The notes below the pieces were generated by a model that saw nothing but the letters and a program-made list of their open reading frames with translations, searched no databases and was not told where the DNA came from. The translations under genes and the position numbers were made by a program. From contig JALQBC010000003.1 in the NCBI GenBank assembly GCA_023375675.1, positions 1,054,001 through 1,118,000 on the forward strand: DNA of 64,000 nucleotides. Direction: 5' to 3'. Positions 46,954 through 59,909 of the stretch are shown here, in pieces; positions within the stretch are counted from its first letter, which is position 1, and every line of letters starts with the position of its first letter. Origin of the DNA: Cytospora piceicola. Its lineage: Eukaryota > Ascomycota > Sordariomycetes > Diaporthales > Cytosporaceae.

Positions 46954-49900
46954 ATGTCGTGGGACCTCTTGCAGAGGTTCTTTGACAGCGACGTCTTCAA
47001 CCAGAACCCTTTCCTCTCCGTCTCCTACCTTACGTATGCCGTCCTCCCCCCCTCGAGGCACCGTCGAGTCCATACTATATAATCTTTCATGTCGTGCTGT
47101 GAAGGGAAAAGAGGAGCTAATTGTTGCTATGGTGCAGTCGCTATGCCGACCATGTCGGTATTCACTATGTCCTCTGCAATAAGCTTAGGCAATTTCCTTA
47201 CGAGGACATCGAGTTCTTCTTGCCACAGCTTTGCCATCTAATCCTCAGCGTCGACAATGAGTCCATGGCATTAGAGGAGTTCCTGCTGGATCTCTGCGAG
47301 GAATCCGTCACTGGCGCTCTGCTGGTTTGTCCCCATCTCCACTGACCCGCGGCGCACAACCAAAACGCCTCGCTAATACTTGCCCCAGACCTTCTGGTTG
47401 TTCCAGACGTACTTACACGACCTATCCTCGAACCCCCAATCCTACTCCTTCCGGACATGTCGAAGGGTTTACAACAAAGTGCAACATATAGTGTTTGGCC
47501 TGGGAGACCCAGCAAGGAACGAGAAGATCAAGGAGAATCCGCTACCCGTCACCCTGCTGGCAAGCTTCGTTCTGGCCAGCGTGGCTGTCCCCGGCTTGCC
47601 TCACTGGGCCGGGCCCCTTGCTGTTGCCCAGGCTAGAAAACCACAACCTATCGACGATGTGATATCCGAGGGCTCGCAGCCCAAAATAGCAAGGGCGCAC
47701 ACTGTTTCGGCCTCGCAGGCGAACAGACCGAGGCGCACGACGAGAGACGGAGGGCGTATAACGAGCGCACCTGATCCTAGGGGATCCCCCCCGGCGGCCC
47801 CACGGAAGCAGAACCTCCTCCTCTCGCGACCGACGTCTTCCTCCGGCTCGCCGTTGCCCGCGCCCGCAGAGACGCTGAAGCGGCCAACGAACCACCTAGA
47901 TCTGAAGGCTATGGAGGCGCGCCTCAGCACGTCCTCCCTCCCACTACCTGACATGAAGTCGCCCCTGCCGCCCAGACCTCCCTCCCCCGTCTCCGCAGGC
48001 ATAGGGCCGCCCGAGTCGACCTTGACACGCAGACATTCTGAACGTACCAAGGGAGTAGTCAGCCAGAACAACATGACAGCGGTGCAAAGAGGAAGACTCC
48101 TGAGGCAGAACTACTTCCGATGTCAGACACAGTTCTTGACTGCTCTGGAGGACATATCCAACAGATTGGTCGTCGTTCCGAAGCCAGCCCGGCTCAGCGC
48201 TCTACGTGCTGAGTTGGCACTCATTGCAAGCGACTTGCCAGCCGAGGTAGACGTCCCTGTCATATGCCCGCCCACCTTGACAGACGGGTCTCCGGGGAAG
48301 AGCAAGCACCATCGCATCGTGCGCCTAAACCCAGCTGAAGCAACTGTCCTTAACAGCGCAGAAAAGGTCCCATACTTGCTGATGGTTGAGATTCTACGCG
48401 ATGATTTCACCTTCGACCCCGATTCCCAAGATAACCAGAGATTACTGGCGACATTAGTGTCCGAGCAGGGCTCGAGGAGACGCATATTCGACCTATCCGA
48501 CTCGCCCAGGATACCCACAAACTCCAAGACACCCGGACATGTCACAGAACCCGTCCTTGACAGCGTCTTCGAGCCGAGCTCGGGAGATCTCGGTACGTCA
48601 CCCGCGCTGAAACCGATTGATAGCAAGTCGTCAAGCGAACCAGCAAAGGCCAGAAAGCCGGTTTCCCAGCGCTTACCCAGTATCCCGACGATAGTATCGA
48701 CCAGCTCTGAGTTGACGACTCCCATGAGTCCGGCCACCACCTCCAGGTCTCGGTCTACTAGTCCTAGCAGTCGGTCGTTGAGGAGGATGACCATAGTCAC
48801 TAACCCGCGCAATACCTCAGTGGACCAACCAGACTTCTCAGCACTGGCGACGCACATGCGGACCGCCTCGCAGATGCTGGCGCAGCTGGACGCGACGTCG
48901 GGCAAGCGGCCGAAGCACGAGGTGGCGGCGATCCGGGCCAAGATCATCGCGAGCATGCAGAGCCTGGAGGAGCAGAACTTCGAGATGGACGACGGGCACG
49001 GGCCGACGTTTGACCAGATCATGGCCAAGACGACGGTGCAGACGGTGGCCGCGAACCCCGAGGAGGTGGACGAGGACACGACGCTGGACACGGCGCTGAA
49101 CGCGAGCGCCGGCGTCGAGCGCATGGAGAACGACTTCAAGACGGGCGGGCTGCAGAGGAAGGGGGACCGGGACGACCCCAGCGCGGCCGTGTTCGGGGAG
49201 GCCTGGCAGGTCAAGAAGGAGCGCATACGGCGTTCGTCACCGTACGGCTGGAGTAAGTTGATCCTGTTATATCGGCCATGCCCATCCCCTGGGCTACATT
49301 CTGTGGCTGCGTTTTTCCTGCTGTTGTGTGCCTGGCCTGCAGCATCAGAGAAGGCGTGGGAGTCATTCTTCCTTTCCTTTTCATCGCTTTATGAGAAAGA
49401 AGGCAACTGACCTGAAGTGTCACAGTGAAAAATTGGGATCTGGTCAGTGTGATCGTGAAGACTGGAGCAGATCTGAGACAAGAAGCTTTTGCCTGTCAGC
49501 TCATCAACGTGTGCGACAAGATATGGACCGATGCCAAAATAGGCGTGTGGGTCAAGGTGATGCGGATCCTGGTCACAGGCGAGTCTTCGGGGCTTATCGA
49601 GACCATCACGAATGGCGTTTCGCTCCATTCTATCAAGCGCAGCTTGACGCTGGCATCCATCGAGGGGGGCCAAAACCCGAGGCGGCGAATCGCAACCTTG
49701 AGGGACCATTTCATCAAGGCTTTTGGAGCACCTGACAGTGAGGCGTACAAAGCTGGTGTTGACGCTTTCAAGAGGTCTCTCGCCGCATACAGTGTCATCT
49801 CCTACGTGTTGCAGCTCAAGGACCGACACAATGGAAATGTGCTAATCGACAACGAGGGCCACATCGTCCACATCGACTTCGGGTTCATGCTGTCGAACTC

Positions 49901-50395
49901 GCCAGGTTCTGTCGGGTTCGAGGCGGCTCCGTTCAAGCTCACCCATGAGTACGTGGAAGTACTCGGTGGGGTCGGTTCCCCCGAGTGGGATGACTTCAAG
50001 AAACTCTGCAAACAGGCTTTCCAAGGTAAGCAGAGTGACACCAGAAGTCTTGCTGGTGGATATGGACTGACAAGCATCTAGCACTGCGGCGGTCGGCCGA
50101 CAACATTGTTGATCTCGTCTCCATGATGGGCCGGAACTCCAAGATGCCCTGCTTCGCAGCCGGGGTGACAACCGTGACGTTGAATCTACGACAGCGCTTC
50201 CAGCTGCAGCTGAGTGCCGATGACGCGGAGCAGTTCGTGGAGACGGACCTGATTGGGAAGTCGATTGGGAGTTACTACACTCGACTGTAAGTATACTGCT
50301 CCCCGGTGCCTGCCCCTTCCAGGTTGATGATTAGAGATGCTGACTGATTTCCCAGATACGACACATTCCAGTACCGCACACAGGGTATATACTAG
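46954..50395 (+). CDS. PIK1: Phosphatidylinositol 4-kinase Pik1
   Basis: Six exons: 46954-47033, 47138-47324, 47389-49252, 49426-50025, 50082-50286 and 50356-50395, giving 991 residues. All phases agree, and the last exon encodes YDTFQYRTQGIY. The N-terminal lipid-kinase-unique helical region (residues 1-150) has RYADHVGIHYVLCNKLR and EEFLLDLCEES. A long disordered Pro/Ser-rich middle follows, then the kinase domain from about 690 to the end. This has NWDLVSVIVKTGADLRQE (ATP-binding lysine and LRQE), the catalytic loop KDRHNGNVLID with Asp843, and the metal-binding DFGFML. GSVGFEAAPFKLTHEYVEVLGG is the activation segment specific to type III PI4-kinase beta. Pik1 makes PtdIns4P at the Golgi and in the nucleus, is held at the Golgi by the frequenin Frq1, and is essential for secretion. 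Length is close to yeast Pik1 (1066). Confidence 0.95.
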
Positions 50396-51491
50396 ACGAC
50401 CAGGGAGTAGTACGACTCGGCGACTCTCGGAACAAAACAAGAAGTTTATAGGAACAGGAACATGCATGAGCACCAATAACAGCAGCATCCGACCGGCGTT
50501 GGGACTATTATTAGATGTGTGCGAGCGCGTGTATATGTTTGAGTGAGTGAGCTGAGGTTGTTTGCCGAGCTTCCAGGACGGTTTTGGTCAAGCACTCTCA
50601 CTCCCCCTTGGACGCACACACTTACCTGGGCGAGGCGAGTAGACGACAGGCAGAGATGAAGGGCTTGTATATTCTTCATCGTATCTAACTCATTTGATAT
50701 GTATGGTTGAGATGATGAATATCAGATTAATATAGCACCTGCTGGTTGACATCTTGTGAGGGCTCCTGTCAGAAGCTCATACATATATAGATGTCCGCGC
50801 CAACCGCCACACCCCGGAAAATACACACAACTTTAGCACATGCATCTTTCCCGAGTAGCCAGGCCCTTCATGGTGGCTTGAAGAGGCTCAAGTCAGGGTT
50901 TGAGGATGCTACTTTCGGGGATCAAGCCTCGCAAACCATTAGAGCAAATGGGAAGTCTGTCCTTCCTGGCCCCTCATGCGCAAGTCGTCGCTCGTGGTTG
51001 AGGGTAGAGAGGTGGGCTTAGGGGTTTAAGCGGCTTGTTTACTGGGTCAATGGCAGAGAAGCTCATTGTCTGTTCAAGTTCCAGTGGTGGGTTTCTCGCA
51101 AGGTGCAACAGGTAAACGGGGTAGCTGCCGTAGTCGCAACTGCCCCTAATCGACTGCGACCTCGACCTCGACTTCCTTCAGTTGCTTCGCTGCCCGCCCC
51201 CTTCCTTTTCTTGTCTTTCCTTTACTCGACCGACAACAACCCTTTGACTTCTTCATCCGTCGTGGTCATCAACGCGTTTCAGTACGAAGGCAGCGACGAG
51301 CTCCTTCGGCGATTGATGACGTCCACCAGCACCTAACCTTCCTCTCTCCTGCATCTGCCTCCCAAGTCAATAGTAGCACACGACAGCTTCGCGCCCAGCA
51401 AACAGCAACCCCCCAAGGTCCATAACCTTTGATCGAGCCAGTCCAAACTCCCTTTCGAAGACCAATTTCACAACCTGAAACGGCACTCACC
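50396..51491. other. Intergenic: PIK1 3' flank and promoter of next gene
   Basis: No supported gene. The final 350 bp are pyrimidine-rich and lead into the ATG at 51492. Short frames on both strands lack protein features. Confidence 0.5.
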
Positions 51492-52606
51492 ATGTCTTCC
51501 CCATCGAGTTCCTCGTCTCAAGACCCTCACCAGGTCGACAACTTACCGCGTCATCCCTCCACACACAAATGGAACCACTTCGAGGTCCGCACCCTCGTCT
51601 GCCTGATCATCAAGGGCGAGCATCTCAAGTCCGACGACCCCTTGCACATCGCGGACCAGCTCAATATGGCCCTCAACCCAGCTTCCACTCGCAAGAAGCC
51701 CAACTATAACCGCGATATCCCCCACGATGATATCCAGAACATGTTGAGGCGCATTCTGACCAAGAAGATGCACGCCGTTGATGTCGCCGAACGGGACTCG
51801 CGGCCTACCGTCACGCGTGCAAAGGTGAACGCCTTCATGCGCAGCCTGGGCTTTGATGGGAGCAAGGATGAGTGGACCACGGGCAGGAACGAGAAGATGA
51901 ACGTGGAGGGGGAGAAGAGACAGAGACGGTACATGGCGAGGAAGGAGGGTAACCGCCTGAGCCCACGGGCTCATGATGAGAGACACAGGCGCAGGATGAT
52001 GGTTCGCGGGCCCCGAGCGAGACGACTGTTGCGTGGCTGGGGCATCGGCGCCAGTTTCTGGGAGGAAGGTAAGTCGTCCCCCCTACGGAAAGGCTTCTCA
52101 TACCGGTGGAGTGCTAACCTGTCTACTCGCCCCTCAAAGATTCCAACGACGCGGACCGACCGAGAATCAGAAGCAAGAGCCGCGACTCGCCTTCCTCTCG
52201 ACCTGCCGTTACTACCACCAGCAACGGCAGGATGTCCTACATCACCGATGAATCCTTGACCCCATCCACTAGCAAAGAGGACCCTATCAACGGCTCTCAA
52301 CGTGATGGCCTCACTCATACGTCGATCAACAACACCATTTGCAATCCACCCGCCATGACGCCCAACCCGGCCGTTGCTGCTTGGGGCGGAGGGTTCGGTT
52401 CTGCCCCCATGCCTGTCCCTATGGCGGCCACTCCGCTGTCGAGCTCCATCATGCCGGCGCAGATGACCCCGGCGTCCAGATACGGCTATGGAGGACCTGG
52501 GGGATTCCATGTCGGTCCGCAGCAGCCTTACCAATCGACTGGATGGAACGAAGACGGGTCCTGGAGCGGCCTTCCATATTCGGGAGTTGATCAGCGGCAC
52601 CTGTAG
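51492..52606 (+). CDS. Fungal protein of unknown function with basic N-terminal domain
   Basis: Two exons, 51492-52068 and 52140-52606, giving 347 residues; GTAAGT donor, GTGCTAAC branch region, AAAG acceptor. The part most likely to be folded is residues 20-125. It begins HKWNHFEVRTLVCLIIKGEHL, continues through NYNRDIPHDDIQNMLRRILTKKM and ends AFMRSLGFDGSKDEW. The opening Trp, alternating hydrophobics and helical pattern recall a Myb/SANT-like or other helix-turn-helix domain, but I cannot confirm it. A very basic stretch follows (RHRRRMMVRGPRARRLLRGW), a likely nuclear or nucleic-acid-binding segment. The last 150 residues are disordered and Pro/Gly/Met rich. A nuclear role is inference. 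Confidence 0.75.
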
Positions 52607-53989
52607 GTTTCTGGTCCCATGTCGATCACCGAGCCGGGCGTCAGCGGGAGCGGGAGCGGGAGCGTGCCGGTTCCACGACAGCCTCGCTTGTCAGGATGCT
52701 TGTCCTTGCCACTTAGAGCACGTGGGGGCTGTCGGCAGCCCGTGCTGTATGACGATGGCGACATGATGAGGGAGAACAAGGATCACGAGAGCCAAAAACA
52801 AGCTCGAGACGAACGAGGCTTCGTCATCCAATGGCCAATCTTTTCAGATGAAATGCCGGACGGCTGTAGCATTGCATCAAGACCCGTGGGGTGGCTTTAC
52901 GGTGTATGGTTTTTGGGGAAAGCAAAGCCGAAGGGATGTCAGCCGATCCTTCGCGTAGAAGTACTTCCCGGCGATGGGGATGAGAGGTTTCTGTGCGTTG
53001 GTAGATCGAGCAGGTTTGGCAGCCACGTTTGCGACTGCAAGAAAGAAGCGCGTTGATTTGGTATTGCCTTGAGATTCACCACGGGAAGCAAGGCAAGAAA
53101 ACGGAACGAAAGGGTCTTGAGTGATTTCATCTTGATACTTGTCTAGGATCAAGGATCTCCAGAGGGGGGGTTGTATCACAAGAGACTGTAGTTACCCAGA
53201 TCGCCGGGCTTGCCCATCTGGGCTGAGACCACGAGGCGTTTGCAGCAGCTCACTTCTTAGCAGCTTCATATCAGGAGTCTCGTATTGAATGAGCCGATTC
53301 ACACAAGGCAACTCCGTGAAGCCTTGTTTCTTGTCCAGGGGTGTTCGTTGTCACTATGCAGAGACACCTGGATCAAGCATGGTTTGCTCACGGTTGAACA
53401 CCCACGGAACATGGTACAAGGGTGTCTGCGTTTGTGATCGTGTGTGCAAACGGAGCAAGCCAAGGAGCGCTCAGCCCTGGACGTATACTCTTGTTCGCTC
53501 GAATGCGTACTTGACTTCATGTGAACACTGTCTACCTTTTTGAAATTCCCTCGTTAACTCGACGACGCCACACAATATATGGAGCTTACTGAGGTTCCGT
53601 ATTGGTCATGTACAGTGATACATAGAAACTAGTCTAGATCAGCCAGATCAAAGGCAGAAGAAACGGGAGAGAACGCGAGAGTAGAATAAAGTCGACCAAG
53701 AATGTGGATTGAAAAGGCAGAGATACATGGTACACACCTTTAGACACGGAGGAAGAAAATCTTGAAGAAAGGCAAAGGAAGCGGTCCATGGCATGTCCTC
53801 CAGCCCGTTTCGGAAACTCTCACTCGTAACCCAAATTAGTTCCGACCCAACCATTTTGTGCGGCGTTGGTTGAACATGCCGTCCGTACAAGCCAACCAGA
53901 GAACGAATGAACCCCTTTAACGTTCACTAGCCCGAGCCAAAACCTAGACACCCAACACTAAATGTATTCCCCCCCCCCTGCCCCCCCCC
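52607..53989. other. Intergenic between convergent genes
   Basis: A 145-codon frame at 52619-53056 on the plus strand follows the previous stop directly and is most likely 3' UTR. Elsewhere nothing is recognised. C-runs at about 53970-53990 abut the stop codon of the next gene. Confidence 0.45.
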
Positions 53990-55823
53990 TCACAGGAGCG
54001 TAAAAGACGACCCAGCAGGCCCCACGTTCGAAACCGTCACCTCAAACAGCGGCATGCCCCCCTGCCCGGCGGCGCACATGCCGGCGCACAGCCGGCTCAG
54101 GTCGTCCTCGGCGTACGTGGACAGGTCGTAGCCCTCCCCGCCCCCGAACACGGCGCGCGTCAGGGCCGCGCGGAGCTGGTGCTGGTGCAGGCGGCCGTCT
54201 CCGCCGCCGCCGCCGCCGACGAGGTGCCTGAACTTGTCCGGGTTGAACTCGACGAAGCGCAGCGCCGCGGCCCGGATGTGCGCGCGCGTCGGCGGGGCGC
54301 GCAGGATGAAGCGCTGCTCGTGCCACTGCTGCTGCTGCTGCTGGTGCTGGCCCGCCCGCGCCTGCGCGCCCGCGCCGTCCTGCTGCTGCTGCTGCGGCCC
54401 CGGGGCGCCGGGCCCGCGGGACCGTATACAGAGGCGGCAGTCGATGGTCGCCGGCGGGGACGGCGGCTTGTTCGGGCTGGCTGTGAGCGTGGGCGTGGAC
54501 GAGGCCGATGACAGGGACGAGGACGGTGGCGGCGGCGGAGGCGCTGCTGCCCCTGCCCCCAGGCCTCCTGCCTGGATGGTGGGCCCGGCCGGGAAGGTGT
54601 GCATGAACCCCGTGGGGGGCGGCGGGCCGCTGGTGGGGTCCCTGTTGACGCCGACGGGTGGCTTGCCCTGGGGGTGTAGCTGCTGCTGCTGCTGCTGCTG
54701 CTGCAAGGCACCAGCCGGTGGGGGCTGCATGGACCCCAGTGTCATCCCCTGGGGCGGGGGCGGGTGGAGCGAGAAGTACTGCGAGGGGTGAGGCCGCGGC
54801 GGGCCGGCAGGATCCGCCCGGGTGTTGATCATGGCAGTGTTCGCGTGCATCACGGCCGGGGGGGCCGCGCCCCCAGGGGGGTGCCGCCAGGCACCACCGT
54901 TGCCAATGAGCGGAAGGGGAGGAGTTGGTGGTGTTGCTGGACGGCCGATGATCGGTGGAGGGGGCACGTGCCGGCCGCCCATGGGGCCGTCGACGACACC
55001 AGCGTTGTTAGGCTTGGGATTGACCCTCACGGGGCTGGTGGGGCGCCGCTTGTGCATGGGGAAGTTGTGGTGTGGGAGGTAGCGTGGTGGTGATGATCTC
55101 TGCTGACGGCCTCCCTCGCGGGGGAAGTCCGGGTCGTCCGGCCTCCTCGGTGAGCGAGAACGTCTCACCCGCATGGGGTATGTGTGGGTGCTGGTGATGG
55201 TGTTGCGCGAGGAGGTGTGGGGGACTCTCGCCCTGGAGTAGCGGACGTCGATCCCGTCCTCGCTCACGCTCTCGTAGGCCGACTCGACCTCGGAGAGGCT
55301 CAGGGCTGAGTCCTCTAGGTTTTGTACCGGGTCGTCATCAACAATCACAGAGGACAAGATGGACGAGACCCCATCGTCCTCGTCGTCTTCGTCACCATCG
55401 ACGACATCCTCAACCTTCTTCGAGCTGGGGGCGAACTCGAAGCCATTGGTCGTGATGTAGTTCTGCACGGCGTCTGCGGACTTGATAAGGAGCAGCTCGA
55501 AAGCCCTGTTCACAGTTTCCGCGCTATCAGAAGATAAGACCACTTCTCTCGGACCACCAAATTCAGCCCGTAGGATAATAGCCTTGTAGGTTCCCAGGGG
55601 CTCGCGGGTGAGGATGACGCTGAGTTGAGCACCCGGCGGGGAGAAGAAAGAGCAGTTTTCTGTAGAGCATTGACCGGTCAGCAACAAGTGCGAGAAGGAT
55701 CAATGGGCATATGTCCTGTCATGCAAGGTAAGGAGGACCAATGGAAAGTGTCCAATCCAACTCACCGACTATCTGCGAGCGCACTACCACGGGAGGCGCT
55801 CTCCAGGTCTCAGGGGCCGTCAT
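53990..55823 (-). CDS. Fungal protein of unknown function, proline/glutamine-rich
   Basis: Two exons, 55823-55766 and 55659-53990, giving 575 residues; GTGAGT donor, ACAG acceptor. The ATG at 55823 was preferred because an A stands at -3; an in-frame ATG at 55907 would add 28 residues. Residues 1-110 form a compact conserved-looking domain (SQIVENCSFFSPPGAQLSV, then TYKAIILRAEFGGPREVVL and AFELLLIKSADAVQNYI). An acidic linker (DGDEDDEDDG) and an RRSRSPRRPDD patch come next, then about 300 residues of Pro/Gly/Gln-rich low complexity with glutamine runs. The final 110 residues look folded again (FVEFNPDKFRHLV, then DLSTYAEDDLSRLCAGM) and end in SNVGPAGSSFTLL. The long CAG/CTG and GGC/GCC runs create false frames on all strands. 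I do not recognise the family. Confidence 0.7.
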
Positions 55824-57099
55824 CTTGGTACCGAGTGATGCCGTTGGTTTGGTCGAAGTCGATGGGGGTTGAAACAAGACGAGTCTGCTGAGAGGGCGGA
55901 GGGTCATCAGGGGTGAAGAGCACAGGATATTGCGCTACTGGAGGAGATGGGGGAGAGTCCGATTGATGTATCAGGGACAGAGGAAAAAGACAAAATGTGC
56001 ACATTGACCTCTTAATATAATGAGCCTGGAAGAGTACTACTCGGTAGCACAGAGATCCTGCCAAACCACTATACGTTGATCCCGACAGCCTCATTTTGAT
56101 TGATAGGAGCTTGGAACACCATGCAAACATCCTTGGAAAGCCATGGATACGGGAAGCAACGCCAGCACAACGCCCATGCAGGGAATACAAACACAAAGAG
56201 TAGTAACAACAAGTCCAGGAACACTCACGTGCCGTGGTCTAACAAGAAGCAGAACGTTTGCTTTCCCCGAGGCAGACTAGCCTTTGGAACCCACAAGAAA
56301 TTGACGTCTTTTGGACGTGTTTATGGTTCACCGTTGACCGCACTGCGGTACACCCGTGCTCCCTCATGCCAATGCACCACAACAGAGTTGTCACACAAAA
56401 AGAAACCCGCCCAGGTCACCTAACATACCTAGCCCACTCTAGCCAGCGTTTCTGTGCGCCATCAAGCAACCGAGCAATCGACAGGTTGACGCGCAATCAA
56501 CGGGAAACACGGGCATGTTGGACGACCCTCGTTCGAGTCACTGCAGAAGTCTCGGCCAGGATTCAGGAGTTGCTGGCTGCTGTGTCCCCGGTCGACTGGT
56601 CTCACCGAGAGGCAGAAACCACGGTAACCCCAGGCCCCATTACCACATTGCCATCACACCAGGTGTAGCATTAGAGCCTGGCAGACGCCGTTCCGGCTGC
56701 GACAGAAACACTGGGAAGCCTTCGTGTAGCCCGAGGGGCGAAGATCATAGGGTTGAGGTGGGTAGTAATCCCGGAACCTGTCTGTATTTCAATGAAGTTC
56801 GGGGCTGCGCAGGACATCCCGAATGCAGCTGCAGGTGTGGTGACAATACGGCCGAGACCATAGCGTACTGATCAATTAATAAACACACTCAGGGAGGCAG
56901 TGCCGATAGGGCATTGACTTGTCGAAGCCATTGGCCTATTGACATCCCTGTAGGAGGCTGCTAGAATTGGACACCTGAAAATTGTGGCAATAGATCGACA
57001 AGTGATTAGTAGCATTGGGTGGTATCCTACCAATGGCTTTCTTACTTTGTTCATAATGCTACCATACTCGCGCCCTCAGCCCTGCGAGCATGAGAGTTC
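55824..57099. other. Intergenic: promoter of the preceding minus-strand gene and NUP82 3' flank
   Basis: No supported gene. Several frames of about 100 codons on both strands show no protein-like pattern. An upstream in-frame ATG at 55907 could extend the neighbouring gene. Confidence 0.45.
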
Positions 57100-59909
57100 T
57101 CATCCAACCGACAGCCTCCCCAGTCTATCCTGCAGAGCCTCAACAAGTGCGGTCTCCCGGTCCAAGAGGCCCATAACCTGGGAGACCTTGGCCTTCCTAA
57201 GCTCCGAGGGTATCCTCAAGTTCGACACAGACGGCGCGGGACTGTCTCCCGACCTTTCATCGCCTGACTGGTCTTTGTGTTGGACCTCTGCGACTTGATC
57301 GACCAATTCGTCCTTGAGTGCCTTGATGTCTTGGAGCCTCTTTAGAGGTTGTGGCGCCTTGGAGACGCCTGCAACTGCGACCGTTCCCTTGTCGCCTTCG
57401 TCGGGCTCGGAGAGGCTCTGGTTGTATCTCCTGACCTCATCTCCCCATGCTTTCTCCTTGTCGCTTAGCTCTCGGCTCGATTTCTGCTGGATCTTCTTCC
57501 TCAAATTCTCGAATCGCTGCATCAGCTCGTCCTGTTTCCTTCTTCGCTCTATCAGTGCCCGGGTGATGCGGTTGTCGTCTGATGGGGCTTCCTCATCATC
57601 CCCTCCTGTAATGCGGTCGATCCTGCCCTTCAAGTCATTTGCTTTGGTAATTTCTTCCCTCAGCTCTGAACGCAAGGCATCGCATCTGCGAAATAGCTCT
57701 GAAACAGCCTCATTAAGGCGCCCGCTCTCTTGGCTGAGAATCTGATGCGCTGTGGTAAATATCTTGAGCGTCGCGGGCGAGAGGCGAATCTGTTGCTGCA
57801 GTAGAGCCACGTGTCTGCTGGTCATCAGCCCCTGCCGGAATTGAGGCAAGTATGATGGTTGATCGAAGACTGGAGATGGCTGGAATGCAGGCCTAGGCGT
57901 ATAGATCTCCACAGGAACCTTCTGCTCAGGGGTCTGTTCATAGAATGGCGAGGGGGACGAGGACATCTTGACAGGTGGAAGCTCGTCTTCTGGCGACTCG
58001 AGTAATAATGCAACTGGGTCGGACGGTGTCGCAGACAGGATGAAATAGCCAAGATCAGGGTCGCGAATGGCAGCACAAGCGGCCAGTGAATTGCCAGGTG
58101 GAGGCTCGACGTAGATCCTGTCGTAATGCGACGTTGCGCTTGCGACCAAGCCAATCCTGAAATCTGACTTGTGGTCTGGCTCTCCGTTCAACTCTCCTTC
58201 GAGCCGGAAGACCCACGGAGATAGAGACATCTCAGTGATTCCGGAATTGTGTGTAATGAAGAATGAGTATCGAGACGTGACATCCTCACTAAAAACGGGC
58301 CAGCAATCAGGTGTGACCTCGGACAGCTCCAGGATATCGATCGTCTCATAGGTGAGTAAGCATGGCGAGTCGTCCATATCAGTGAACGCGGCGGGTTTGG
58401 ACTTGGTCCGAGGCGGCAGCCATTTTGCCTCAATACCCTCCATGTCGAGACACACCCTGACCTGTCCGCTCGTCGAGAGCAAGCAAACCACAGTCAACGA
58501 CAGGCCTTCTTGCTCGTTTTCGTCAAGCTCCAGGAGCTCATCCTCGCCTAGCATGAGCTCATCCGTCTCCAGTTTCCGACCAATGACGTATATATCTGCC
58601 AATTCCATATCAAGGTCATCTTGTTCGTCCTCGTTCGGCTCCATCTCGAAGTCGAAAGGTCCTTGCAACCTTGGTATCTGTCCGGGTTGAGATGGGCGTC
58701 GGTATACCTCAACGGGCTGTTCTCCGAGAGAATCCTGTACAATCCTGGGCTCCTGGTTGTCAAGGTCTGACATCCAGTCCAGCTGTTGCTGGGCAAGCAG
58801 TTTCTCCTGAGGGGAAACGGTCGGATCATCTTCGATAGCCGCCAGCTTGGCGGTTATGGACACTGAAAGGGATGGGATGAGCGCGGGAGGTGGAGCCCAA
58901 AGTTGAGGGAGAAGTGGGCAAAGAGCGTAAACATCACCACTTCTCATGGCAATGAACAGGGTCATGGAGGACCACAGCCCAGACCCCCTGGCGGCGAACG
59001 AGGCAGCCGCCACTTCCATGTCGAATGTGTCTGGCGAGAAAGCCGTATTCGTATTCGTGGACGCCGAGAAGTCCTGGTCCAAGGAGATACCATTCGCAAG
59101 CTTCTTCAAGTCGACAGCGAGTGTAGGCGAGTCGAAAGACCACCTGTCGGTGGGCGAAAACTCCCACACCCGAACCACGGCGTCCTCAGTGACAGTAACC
59201 AAAGACGAGCCCTTAACTCCCAGAGGATGCCAGACTGCCGACATGACTGCCGAGTTCGAAGTGACATGTGTTATTGGCCCCAAGGTGAAGAATTTGGGCT
59301 TGAGGAGGCTTCTATCTTGTGCGGTGAGATGCGATGAGTCGGGGAGGATGCATATGTGAACCGTGTGCGTGGTGAGGACCGCGAGGTAGTTCGAGTTCGG
59401 CGAGATGACGATTTGTCGGATTTCATCAGCAACTGGTGTTTTGATAACCTGTGAGCAGAGTCAGTATGCCCGCACATCCAGCGTAATAGGTTAGGTTCCA
59501 TCTTCAGGACCAGCCCAGCCTAACTCACCCGGTAGCCCTCAGCAGGCTTGGCTTCAGACTCTTCGGTGCTATCCCGTGCTTCATCGTCGTAGATGAGGAA
59601 CGAGCCATTCGACTCCTCCTTCTTGATGTGACCACTCCCCGTATTCTCGATCCAGGACTCCTTCAGATACACCAGGTCGCCCCACCTGATCTCTCGGTTG
59701 ACTGCGACAAAGACTTCGGTTCCGCGCCGTGCTATGGTCCGCCGCGGGCCAGGCTTCGACTTCTTCTTGGAGGTGAATGGAGAGAAGGCCGAAGACTTGA
59801 GGTCGTCCGCCGACGCCGCAAAGAGGGCGTGTCCCGGAGCTGGCTTGCTCAGCCAGCTGGGCGTGTAGGCTTTGACCCTGTTAGACATGTTTTGCGACCG
59901 GTCCACCAT
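57100..59909 (-). CDS. NUP82: Nucleoporin Nup82 (Nup88 family)
   Basis: Two exons, 59909-59529 and 59448-57100, giving 909 residues; GTGAGT donor, CACAG acceptor, joined at GYRVIKTPVADEI. An alternative start seven codons later (59888, MSNRVKAYTPSWL) resembles family members better. The first 500 residues are a seven-bladed-propeller-like region with WD-type strands such as SPNSNYLAVLTTHTVHICIL and SAVMSAVWHPLGVKGSSLVTVTEDAVVRVWEF. Acidic loops (EPNEDEQDDLDMELADIYVIG) interrupt it. The last 230 residues form long coiled coils starting near LMTSRHVALLQQQIRLS. Nup82 anchors the cytoplasmic mRNA-export platform of the nuclear pore with Nup159 and Nsp1 through these coiled coils. It diverges from CBC2, another mRNA-export-related gene, across 459 bp. 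Confidence 0.9.

Noticed and set aside
48123..49226. 367-codon minus-strand frame opposite PIK1 exon 3
   Set aside because: Antisense to the clearly coding, low-complexity middle of Pik1; serine/leucine-rich mirror composition.
52619..53056. 145-codon plus frame just after the gene at 51492-52606
   Set aside because: Starts in a short tandem repeat (GCGGGA), follows a stop in the same transcript direction and has no recognisable features; most likely 3' UTR.
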